A stretch of DNA of 64,000 bases from the NCBI GenBank assembly GCA_905182985.1, contig CAJJDN010000035.1:154934-218933 (forward strand), read 5' to 3'. The notes below the pieces were generated by a model that did no database searches, was not told the DNA's origin, and worked only from the letters and a program-made list of their open reading frames with translations. Both the position numbers and the translations under genes were made by a program. This DNA comes from Paramecium sonneborni. Taxonomy: Eukaryota > Ciliophora > Oligohymenophorea > Peniculida > Parameciidae. Positions within the stretch are counted from its first letter, which is position 1; each line of letters begins with the position of its first letter. Below, one piece after another: positions 1-10,229 of this stretch.

Positions 1-610
1 TGATATTTTTAAATCTATACTAAAACTATTAAATCCATTTTCTTTGAAATTACCTTATCCATATATACTTTGAAATTACCTTTTCCATATAGTTTGATGC
101 TCAGAAATATTAACTTACATATATGGTAAATAATTAGATTACACATCCCATTTTTATTTTTTAAATGTTAAAGCCTTTTTGATAGATATTGCAGGTTTAT
201 TATGATTTTAAATCATTTTAATTTACTTAATCTCATCAACTAAGGCTTATTCTGATTATGATAATTCAATAAAATTCATAAATGAAAAAGTAATTAAATT
301 TTATTTACTAATAATGGAATTAAGTTATCTTTGAATATTTTTAATTAATTGTAAATCTTAACAATCTTGTATTTACTTTAAAAAAAATTAAGAGATAGCA
401 ATTCATTTGGATTTTAATCAAAGTAATCAGCATTTTCAATGATATAAGATTGATGCCATTAAAAAATTTGAGAGACAGTTTTTTTTAAATTAAATTACTT
501 ATCTAAAGCTAAAATTTAACTATAAAAAATAAAGAATTATTTTTACATTTCTAATTTAATTTCAACCTCATCATCTACAATATTCCATCTTTTCTTTCCA
601 TTAATTCACA
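1..610. other. AT-rich left flank with no gene recognised
   Basis: I see no convincing coding frame with tiny introns on either strand. Poly-A/T tracts are frequent and TGA occurs in all plus frames. The only local structure is a short direct repeat at 42-91, listed separately. Confidence 0.5.
42..91. repeat. Two-copy direct repeat, 26-bp period
   Basis: The 24-bp unit that starts CTTTGAAATTACC occurs at 42-65 and again at 68-91, with one A/T difference. It lies in otherwise featureless AT-rich DNA. No function is implied. Confidence 0.7.
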
Positions 611-1320
611 AAAATAATGAGGTAGAGTTTGCTAATGATATTTGTAAGGAGGTACGATTAAGGTAGAAATTCTAGGTTTTTTTTGAGAATCTTATAAATC
701 AATGTCAGGAAATTCATTTCTTCAAAATCCTACGTCTTAAAATTTATTTAGATCTTGTTTTCTAATAAAGATGTGAAAAATAAAAGTAGAGTACAATCAA
801 TGATCCTGAAGAATGATAAAATGTACTCATAAATATTTCCTTTTTAGTTTAAGGTGTAAGGAGCTTACATAATCAATTAATATAGCTAATGTGACAAATA
901 AGTAAAGCCAATTAAAAATCCAGTAGATTTTATGTGAAGAATAAAGGTACACTTTTTTTTGTATTCATAACATTAATTCATTTTTATAATGTTACAATCA
1001 AAAGAATTTGCATGATCATGGCTGATATGTTTACAAATAATACTTCAGATATATAATCTCTTATTAAATTGGAATAGAAAATGACTAATAAAAACTCAAT
1101 GAATTCAGTAACTCTTAGTATATAAGGATTATTACTAATATTTAAAGTCGATAGTGAAATTCTTAAAATGATAGAATAATTTTAAGGAAGTGGTTCAGCT
1201 TAAATATTGGAATGTAGATCATAAAAGCGAGCATCCATTGCTAGAATATATGGGACACTAATAGAAGGAGGAATTAAATAACTAAAAGCAATTAAAACTT
1301 CGTAATTAATCATTTAATAA
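611..1320 (+). CDS. Possible gene of unknown function, structure unresolved
   Basis: Protein-like stretches are seen in two or more plus frames when TAA/TAG are read as Gln, for example around 620-810 and again around 1005-1310. They are separated by TGA codons, with a plausible 25-nt intron at about 822-846. I could not build one continuous model that ends before the CCT8 start at 1367. It may be a gene with several introns, a decayed gene, or chance open frame, because TGA alone is rare in such AT-rich DNA. No family was recognised. Confidence 0.25.
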
Positions 1321-1366
1321 TAAATATTTTGTATTGCAATTATTTAAAAATTAAATTATCTAATTT

Positions 1367-3148
1367 ATGTTATCCACAGCCGCAGGTTTCTAATCTATGT
1401 TAAAAGAAGTATAATTAATTGATTGATAAATACTTTAGGGAGCTCGTCATTATTAGGGATTAGAAGAGGCCATTCTAAAAAATATTTAAGCATGCAAGGA
1501 AATATCAAATATGACAAAAACATCATTAGGTCCAAATGGAATGAAAAAAATGGTTGTTAATCATATAGATAAAATATTTGTTACAAGTGATGCAGCTACA
1601 ATTTTAAAAGAGATGGAAATTTAACATCCTGCTGCTAAGATGGTTCTTATGGCAGCTAAAATGTAAGAAACAGAATAAGGCGATGCTACCAATTTTGTAA
1701 TAACATTGGCAGGTGAATTATTGTAATAAGCTGAAAGTTTGATTAAATTAGGATTACATCCAAGGTAATATTAATCAATATTTATTAGCTAAATTGTGGT
1801 CGGTTATGAAACTGCTCTTAAAAGTGCATTAGATTTGTTAGATCAATAGAAATCTTGGGAAATCAATGATGTAGCTGATGAAACATAAGTTTTATAAGCT
1901 ATAAGAACTTCTTTAAGTAGTAAATTATCAGAGTAATTTTTTTATTTATATATATAAAGTTATTCTAATTTAATTGCTGGTTTAGTAACTAAAGCATGTA
2001 TTAGATGTTTACCAAAAGAGAAAGCTAATTTTGATTCAGAATATGTTAGAGTTACCAAAATCTTAGGTGGATCAGTATTGGATAGTCATGTTTTATCAGG
2101 ATTGATTGTGACTAGAAATGTGGAAGGTTAAATTAATAGATTAGAAAATCCCAAGATTTGTGTTTTTAATGCTCCTTTAGATCCATAATCTTAAGAGACA
2201 AAGGGAACAGTGTTAATTAAAAATGCTTCAGAATTGATGAACTATACTAAAAGTGAGGAAGAACTTGCTGAAAAAATAGTTAAGAGTATTGCTGATGCAG
2301 GAGTTAATCTTATAGTTGCAGGTGGTAGTATTTCAGAATTAGTATTACATTTTATTGAAAAATATAAAATGATGATTGTGAAAATTTAATCTAAATTTGA
2401 ATTAAAGAGATTGTGTAAAGCTATAGGAGCTAGTGCATTATCTAGATTATCTGCACCTATGCCAGATGAATTAGGAACATGTGATAGAGTTCATGTACAA
2501 GAAATTGGAAGTCAAAAAGTGACTATTTTTGAAAAACAAAGTGATACTTGTAAATTAGCAACAATTGTTTTAAGAGGTGCTACTTAAAATTTATTGGATG
2601 ATATTGAAAGAGCTATTGATGATGGTGTTAGTTGTTATAGATCATTACTTAAAGATTCAAGATTTGTTTATGGAGGAGGTGCAACTGAAATTGTAATATT
2701 TTATTTTTATTTCTATTTAGAAATTAGCATAATTATTAGAATAAGAAGCTAATAAAATTAAATCTATTGATTAATATGCTTATAGATAATATGCTTAAGC
2801 TTTTGAAATCATTCCTAGAATATTGATTGAAAATGCTGGTCTTGCTTAAAATGAAATGATGGCTTAATTGCATAAATTAAATTCTGAAAAACCTCATTCA
2901 CTCAATATTTAAGTAAATAGATTTAATATAAATTATTATTAGACAGCAACATTAACTCCTTCATAAGATTTGAAAGTATATGATCATCTTAAGACTAAAT
3001 GGTGGGCAATAAAATTAGCAACTGATGCTGCTGTTACAATTTTGAGAGTAGATTAAGTATAAATAATTATTATAATTAGATTATCATTGCAAAACCTGCA
3101 GGAGGACCAAAAATGCCAGATAGAGGACATTGGGATGATTAAGATTGA
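1367..3148 (+). CDS. CCT8: T-complex protein 1 subunit theta (CCT8)
   Basis: One of the eight subunits of the cytosolic TRiC/CCT chaperonin, which folds actin, tubulin and other proteins with ATP. The spliced protein is 539 residues, close to the usual size of about 548. The N-terminal region carries SLGPNGMKKMVVNH, and the ATP-site region reads GDATNF, matching the theta-type GDGTNF. The C-terminus ends in the theta-like run IIIAKPAGGPKMPDRGHWDD. Six introns of 23-30 nt (1409-1438, 1765-1788, 1933-1959, 2693-2720, 2913-2942, 3057-3079) restore a single frame. The start is the ATG opening MLSTAAGFQ, just before the first intron. In-frame TAA/TAG codons fall at glutamine-tolerant positions, which supports the ciliate code. 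Its neighbour ETFB lies 145 bp downstream on the same strand. Confidence 0.95.
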
Positions 3149-3293
3149 GTATGATTATAATCATATAATTATAACATAAAGATATTTTGTTCGCATTATT
3201 ATTATTTTGATATAATATCAATATTATGTTGAATAATCTTATTAATTATATATGGTATTATTGAGAGTAATTGATAAATTAATTTATTATTAA

Positions 3294-4100
3294 ATGAAAG
3301 TCTTGGTTGCTGTCAAGAGAGTTGTAGATTCAGGAATAAAAGTGAGAGTTAAGCCAGAGGGTATAGATCTTCAAGGAGTTAAGATGACAATTAATCCTTT
3401 TTGTGAAATTGCAGTAGAAGAGGCTGTTAGATTAAAAGAAAAAAAATTGATAGCTGAAATTGTTGCTGTCACAATTGGACCTAAATAAGGAGCAGAAAGT
3501 TTAAGACATGCTCTTGCTTTAGGGGCTGATAAAGCTATTCATGTTACTACTGAAGCAAGAATTGATTAAACTGTATAGCCATTAGATGTTGCCAATATCT
3601 TGGCTAAATTAGTTGAAAGAGATAAGTAATATTCTTTTTTTATTTTTAGTTATAATCTTGTCTTAATGGGTAAATAATCTATAGATGATGATTTTAATTA
3701 AACTGGTTAAATGGTAGCAGGATTATTAGATTGGCCATAAGCAACATTTGCTTCTAATATACAAATTACTGATGGAATAGCTTAAGTTGTCAGAGAAATT
3801 GATGGAGGACTTTAAACTGTTAAATTTAAATTACCAGGAGTTATTACATGCGATTTAAGATTAAATTAACCAAGATTTGCAAGTGTTCCAAATATTATGA
3901 AAGTATATTATTTATATATAATTCTTTAATAGGCAAAATCAAAACCATTAGAAACCATACCACTTGAAAAATTAGGCAAATTACATAATTCTATTCAAAT
4001 CACAAAAACTGAAGCTCCTTCTATTAGAAAAGGTGGAGCTATTGTAGAAAATGTAGATGTGCTCTTATAGAAATTAAGAAATGAAGCCAAATTATTCTGA
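3294..4100 (+). CDS. ETFB: Electron transfer flavoprotein beta subunit
   Basis: The mitochondrial ETF alpha/beta dimer carries electrons from acyl-CoA and related dehydrogenases to ETF-ubiquinone oxidoreductase. The protein begins [20 protein letters not shown], the standard ETFB N-terminus. It continues with the family's [16 protein letters not shown] segment and the [13 protein letters not shown] region. Near the middle it has [24 protein letters not shown] and then VPNIMKAKSKPL. Two introns (3626-3649, 24 nt; 3903-3932, 30 nt) are removed to give 250 residues, matching the family length of about 255. No obvious N-terminal targeting extension is seen, which is usual for ETFB. The stop is TGA. 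Confidence 0.95.
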
Positions 4101-4419
4101 TATTGTATAAATAGAAAAGATTATAAAATATAATATTAATTGCTACTTATTTAACATTTTATTAATTATTCATTCTATAAAAAAATCACTTTAAACTTTT
4201 AAATTAATCATCTTACTCTAAATAATTATATTTATTTACAAAAAATATATCGTATTTATTATTAATATTATGATTAGATCAAAAATTAGCGAATTCTAAA
4301 TCCTATAAATTTTTATGATAATTTTTCTTAGTCTTTTTCTAAAATAGATCTCTTGAATAAATATGTTTAAGAAAGAGAGTTTTATAAATTTTTAATCAAA
4401 ACAATTATAAAATAAAAAT

Positions 4420-5975
4420 ATGAGAAATAATAATTCAAACAATGCTAATATGAAAATATGCTAAATGATGTTTCTGTAACAAATATCATAGTCTTATCAG
4501 ATAATTTATCTTTCCTATCTCATTTGGTAATTTGATTCCTTATATTTGATGTTATAATATTGGATGCTTGATATATTAATTTTGATAGCTTTAGGATTAC
4601 TTAAAATAAAGTACATTTTCATTAACGTAGATTTAAAGCAATTGTAAATAATCTTATAATGGATACATTAATAGGAAGTATACTTAAATTATTATTTTTG
4701 ATTAATGTCAAATATTATCAACAATTTTAAATTTAGTATTTTAGCTATGCAGTCATGGCTTACTACTTTATTAGAGTATTAGTATCGAATATTCGTAAAA
4801 TATCTAATAATCAATAAATATCATAATATTCCTTTGTAAATATTTAAATAAATAAGAGATTGTTTAAGGAATAAAATTGTTATTAGTATTATAAATAATG
4901 TTAATAACAATGAAAGTAACAAAAACCATAACATGGAATTGGTACAGTGTATTTAGTATCTCTTGGGGATTACTTATTATATCCTTTATAGTTTATATTG
5001 TATTTTTACTCTCAATTGGTGAAACTATTGTGGATTATGTAAGAAATCGAACAACCAAATCACAATGTATGTTTAGATTATAAAAACAGTAATTGGAGGC
5101 ATATGGTTTTCACTTTACATGAATTCCTTTTCAATATTCCCTATGTGGTTTCTTCTTGAAGTAAGTTAGCATGAAGAAACAAAATTATCAAGCACGAAAT
5201 ATACTCTATTTTTAGTATTGGTTATTTATAATGGTTTAATGCTTTCAGGATTACTTTTATTTATTACTCATATTAAGTAATAATCACATATATTTAGAGA
5301 TTGTATATGATTGAATTAACTGTAAGTTCATCTACTTAAATAAATAAGAACAGATAGAAATAATAATTTATAAAAGTTGATATTCCTTACAAAATTATTT
5401 AGATATCATCCACATATTTCGATATTATTAGTTATTAGAAAAATATCATTGCAGTTAATCATAGCAATTAATCTGTGATTCATTAAAAAACTAAATTAAA
5501 AGCCTTTGAATTTGTTGGAAAAACTGAATAATTATAATCTCCTGTAGCAGAGAGAGATTTAGAATTAATTCAATAAAATGATGATAAATGTCAAATTTGT
5601 TTTGATATTGAATCAAATATAGTATTATTACCTTGTTAACATGGAGGATTATGTGAAGAATGTATAATTAAATGGTTAGAAAAATAAAAAAATTGTTATA
5701 TTTGTAGAGAAGTATCATTTTTTGTAAATTTTAGAAAATTGAAAAATATTTAAGAATTGCCAAAAGTAATGAAGAAGGAAAATTCACTATTCGGGATATC
5801 GCTATTTGTGATTGAAAATAGAAGATTTATAAATCTCTTTTAATAATATGTATTTATGATACAATAATTTTATATAAAATCATAGCCATATATAAAAATA
5901 AAATTATATAATTTAATTACTAAAAGTCAACTAATGCAATATGATCTCTCAATGTTTAACATTCATCACAAATGA
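4420..5975 (+). CDS. Multi-pass membrane protein with C-terminal RING finger
   Basis: Probably a membrane-anchored E3 ubiquitin ligase. The N-terminal two thirds are rich in Leu/Ile/Tyr/Trp and contain several likely transmembrane segments, for example around 4935-5030 and 5100-5270. A C3HC4 RING follows at about 5589-5715: CQICFD, then PCQHGGLCEECI, then CYICRE, with all eight metal ligands in order. Several short introns are needed. The clearest is 23 nt inside 5067-5092, and another of about 23 nt lies near 5278-5301. The exact exon chain in 4420-4900 and the end are less certain. I took the first TGA after the RING in the same frame. Tetrahymena and Paramecium have many such RING membrane proteins; I cannot name an orthologue or substrate. 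Confidence 0.65.
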
Positions 5976-6323
5976 ATTATGTCTATCTATTTCTTCATCT
6001 TCAAAAACTTCAAATACATTTTCATTATTATAAGAATAGTGCATATTTGCAACTTCAATTTATTTATATGAAAAATTGCTTGGACTCATATTATCTATGT
6101 CCTATTAATCAATTTCTTGTTTTGATACAGAGTATAAATCCTCTTTATCATTTTTATCACTTAATTTAAATAAAAGTTTACTGATTAATATAAGTTTAGT
6201 AAAGATCTTAGTGAATTTAAAATTATTGTTTAATAAATTTACAAAAATTTTCTATAGATTTTTTTTATTTAATTGCTTCAACTGCTCTATAAATAAGATT
6301 TTGAATTCCAATGTTTCTATTTA
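5976..6323. other. Convergent intergenic spacer
   Basis: This stretch lies between the RING gene (plus) and the methyltransferase gene (minus). Open frames here are short, hydrophobic and lack start or intron logic. I see no gene. Confidence 0.5.
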
Positions 6324-7382
6324 TCAATTCAAATAACCAAAATAAATGTTATTTTTAAATTGAACTATAATCAGGTTATACTTTCCGAAATTATTTAGTA
6401 AGAAATTTAATAATTTCTGATTATTTTATCTAAAAAAATTTAGATAATAAATAAATACATCACATACATCTCCACAATAGACAACTATATATTCAAGATG
6501 CTAATTTAAAATGATCTATTCAATTTCAATGCTACAAAATGATGGACAATTCTATCTAAAGTAAGCAAATTGAGAATTAATATTAAGTAATAAAGGTAAT
6601 TAAGAAATATCAATTTATGGAGACAATTAAAAAACAAAGTTCTTAGTATTTTTTTAATGATTCAATAAAATTTTATTGATATCTGGATTACAGCTTTTTA
6701 ATAAGTCTTTATATGGTATTGTATCATTATTTATGCTTGGGTTAACAAAAATTACATCAGTTTTTAAATTATTTAAAGTAAATATATCTGCACAAATTAG
6801 ATCTACATTAACATTTTAGTGTGAGCAATTCTTTTTTGCTAATTCTATTAATTTTCCTTCTACTTCTACTCCTATTACATATTGACATTCTTTGGCCAAT
6901 TGAACTGTATTACCTCCAACCCCACAACCTAAATCAGTAATAATAACAAATTCTTTTAATCTCTTTGCTATATATCTAGCTACATAATCAGGAGTATGTT
7001 CTATTTATTATAATTACTCTTATTAAGGAGATTTCGGTGAATCTAATCCCAATATAGAACCAGATAAATCATTTATATTAAATCTCTTTTCTGTAATCTT
7101 AGCTATTATTTCTTCCTTACTAGCTCTATTCTTTAAGAAAAATAATTTATTTTTAGGATAATCTGTAATTTTCATTACTTATTCAGATAATTTAACAATT
7201 GAATCCTACATAATTTATCTTCCAGATTCACCTATTTAATGATCATATGATAAATGTTGCATGCTCATTTTATCATTTGATTACGTTTATAAACTTCTAC
7301 TTGCTTATTTCTTTCTTTTTATTGTAATACACAGAAAACAAGTTTCTTCCTCTTCATTTTCATCTAATTCTCTTTGTTTCAT
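6324..7382 (-). CDS. TGS1-like RNA cap guanine-N2 methyltransferase family protein, divergent
   Basis: TGS1 enzymes add methyl groups to the m7G cap of snRNAs and snoRNAs, using S-adenosylmethionine. The intronless frame gives 352 residues. The SAM-binding motif I begins at about residue 150 (DLGCGVGGNTVQLA). It is followed by an acidic post-I strand (VIGVEVEGKLIELAKKN) and by ICADIF, in the order and spacing of TGS1. In TGS1 the catalytic loop reads SPPWGG. Here the equivalent after DVIFV is NPSINNDT (Asn214 onward), so the tryptophan that stacks on the cap is missing. The C-terminal part keeps a plausible Rossmann continuation and an added roughly 100-residue tail. It could be a TGS1 paralogue with altered substrate or lost catalysis. 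The homology is clear to me; the activity is not. Confidence 0.7.
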
Positions 7383-8450
7383 TTAGACTAATTCTATAAT
7401 TTAAATAATAATATTAAGGAATATTATATCAATTTAATTTCTTAAATCCTTAAATATATATCAAATCAGGAGGGTATAGATTTCAAAATTCATTCAAAAA
7501 TAATCTAAATTCTTACAATTAAAACAAACCAATTAAATTATAATTTGTATTGTTTTAAGTATAAATTTCTTTTGATTTAGTATTATAATTTTCTATTAAA
7601 ATTTTATGTTTAAATTTGTATAATATAAAAACCTTGTATAATTTCTTTAGTTCTTAAATTTACATCCTTTAAATAACATTTAAAGAAATTCTTAAGAATT
7701 CTCTCTAAGAATATGAGTTTTTAAATCCTAAAATAGTGAAAAAATCTGTTAAATTACTCTTTTTAGAATTTATAAACATTATGCATTTTTCAAATAGAAT
7801 TGTCTATTTCGAAAGTCAAAAAAGAATACAAATTGTTGATGTTAGAAATTAAATTAGTATAAAAATATAGAAATATAAATTCGCTTTTAATTTCAGAAAT
7901 GGAAGATTGTTTATTTAAAGGATAACTAGAACGTATTTTATTAATTGAAATCTAAAAGGATTTTCAATTATTGGTTCTTCATTTTTTTTCATTAATTTAA
8001 GAGTGGAGTTGAATCTGAATTAATTCAATATTACTTTTAAAAATAGATATCTAACATACTTAAAAAAGAATTAGTTATTAGAATAAAAGAAAATAATTAA
8101 TAATTTTTTTAAATCTTCATATTTAATTAATTTATTTTAATACTATTATGTTTTTTGATCATTTTTCAAATTAATAAATTCTCATTAAAAATTTAGAAAG
8201 TAAATCTACTAAATTATAGTTGTAAATTATATAAAATCTGATACATTCTTTTTTCTTCTAATTAAAATTTAAATTTATTGTCTTTTTACAAATACTATAA
8301 ATGAATTTAATTTATTAAAATCTTTAAAAAAAATATTTAAAGAATATATCATTTAGTTTTTTCAACTGATTCAGTAGGATATCAAGTGCTATTTTAATTT
8401 CATGTTGTGAATAAATAAAAAAGTATAATGAAATGAGATATGTTTGTTTA
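7383..8450. other. AT-rich region with no gene resolved
   Basis: Divergent spacer of about 1.07 kb, long for this window. An open stretch at about 7781-7945 (plus) starts MHFSNRIVYF and runs roughly 55 codons, but it has no family signal. That length is expected by chance when only TGA stops translation. Nothing else is seen. Confidence 0.4.
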
Positions 8451-9579
8451 ATGTCTTAAGATTTCGTGACTCCACTTGCTAAATTATTTGGAGGAGATTA
8501 GTTATAAGAGGAATGTCAGAAATATATATTAAGTTTCTTAGAAGGTAAATCTTTTGAATGAAAAAATCTATATGATAGGGAATTTACTAATGCCTTATTA
8601 AGTTTGATGAGTTTTCTTTTTGCGAGTGAAAATTTATTAAAATTTATAAATAAAGATCCAAAGAGTGCATTTGACATTATTTATTAATTTTATGTTAGAA
8701 AATATACTTTATGTAGAATTACAAATTTCTATCATAATTAAATGATAGTGTATCAATAATTAATCAATTTATAATTCGTTAAATAATGTCCAAAAAACTT
8801 ATTGAAAAATAATTATCTTATTTAGAATTTTCAGCATCTTTTGCCAAAAAATTCTCTTTAATTTAATTTATAAATATTGTCAATAATAATAATATAAAAA
8901 GACATTTGAAGCTTTTCAAATAGTCAATCCCTAGATTAGAGGATTAATATTTCCTTGGATTTAACAATTAGTTGAATTAAGGCCAATGATATTAAACCAA
9001 TAAAATGATATATATCCAGAAATAAAACTAACTGTAATTGTTGTAACTAGAAAAGAATTAGTATTTATGATTCCAATGTGTATATAGATTGCTATTCGAT
9101 AAAGAGCAATTGCTTATTCTTCATTAACAGCATTATTAATTACTTTTGTTTCTCTGTATAAATTATGGGAACTTATATGTTTATAGGAAATGCATGGCTT
9201 AGAACATTTGTAGACTTATGCCATGAAAATGAAAGTTGCTTTTCATTTACTTAATCAAACATATTCTATTTTTGGTTTGTTTTTTAATTGTAAACTAAAT
9301 ATGGATTTTTGTTCCACTATAATAAATTATTTTATAATATTTGTTTAAATTATAAACTTACAGACTAACAAAATGAAATCATTCGATAATTATTTTTATA
9401 AGAAAATATTTTATGTAGAAAAATTTATGAATTGATCAAATTTATATTTATAGAATAATTATTTTTCATAGTAGAAAGTTTTTACTTATTGTTATTCTAT
9501 GTTAAAATTCATTTTGAAATTAATTTGCAAGTTTTTATAGTAAATATTAAGGATTTTAAATACTAATTTACAACGTTGA
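8451..9579 (+). CDS. Probable protein-coding gene of unknown function, exon structure unresolved
   Basis: An ATG at 8451 opens MSQDFVTPLAKLFGGDQL and is followed by helical, leucine-rich sequence. Around 8890-9400 one plus frame stays open and reads like a folded helical repeat protein (WIQQLVELRP, then LQTYAMKMKVAFHLLNQ). I could not connect all segments with canonical introns: a TGA at about 8557 and a frame change near 8800-8890 remain. Helical repeats of the SAPS/HEAT type are conceivable but not demonstrated. The proposed end at 9579 assumes a long intron near 9416-9454. Treat the borders as approximate. Confidence 0.4.
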
Positions 9580-9753
9580 TTAAATTTGAAAATTTAAACC
9601 CTCAAAATAGTGTGTTCTTTTAAAGTTTATTTTTCTCTCTTTTATTTAGTATAAATTATGGGATATTTAGACTTCTAAGGTTATTTTGATATGAACCATA
9701 AGTTTCAGGGATTCAAAATATAATATTTATAAGAGCTATATATACAAAATTAT

Positions 9754-10176
9754 TCAATATTGTTATCTATTTTTCATTAAATGTTAAGGTATGCAACAGA
9801 ATTTATGATTTATCAATGATTTACATAATTATCTTATTTCTTAATTTAAATTCTCTTGTAATAAATCTCTCAAAAACAGTTCAATTTCTTCATTTTCTTC
9901 AAGTTTTGCATCTTACATTAATCTTAATACTCTGCACTAAATCAATAAAATTTTTAATTACTAATTCTGATTCATTATTCCTAAGTTTTTTAAGTATATT
10001 TAGCATATCAAGTTCTTTAGCAGGCATTCTCTTCTTCTTTTTATTTAGGATATTAATCTTACTTTAAATTATTCATTTAAAGCCTTCCTTCTCAAGTCAT
10101 ATCGGAATTGTTCTCTTTTTTTATTAGTCTCTCGTATTACTACTGTCTACTCTTGCTCAATCTATACTTCATACAT
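9754..10176 (-). CDS. Short importin-alpha-like protein consisting mainly of an IBB domain
   Basis: Importin-beta-binding (IBB) domains let importin alpha bind importin beta for nuclear import. After removal of two introns (10037-10062, 26 nt; 9912-9930, 19 nt) the protein is 125 residues, in frame to TGA. The basic helix KKREQFRYDLRRKALNEQF, followed by KKKRM, aligns position by position with the importin-alpha IBB helix, including an LRRK-type core. It is followed by one ARM-like segment (LNILKKLRNNESEL) and an acidic helix, then a stop. Full importin alpha is about 520 residues with ten ARM repeats; I found no continuation downstream on this strand. It may be a dedicated short IBB protein or a truncated importin-alpha copy. 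It is divergently placed 53 bp from the sorting nexin gene at 10230. Confidence 0.6.
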
Positions 10177-10229
10177 CAACTGATAATAAGTACCTCCATT
10201 TACAATTAATTAAATAATTCTTATTAATA

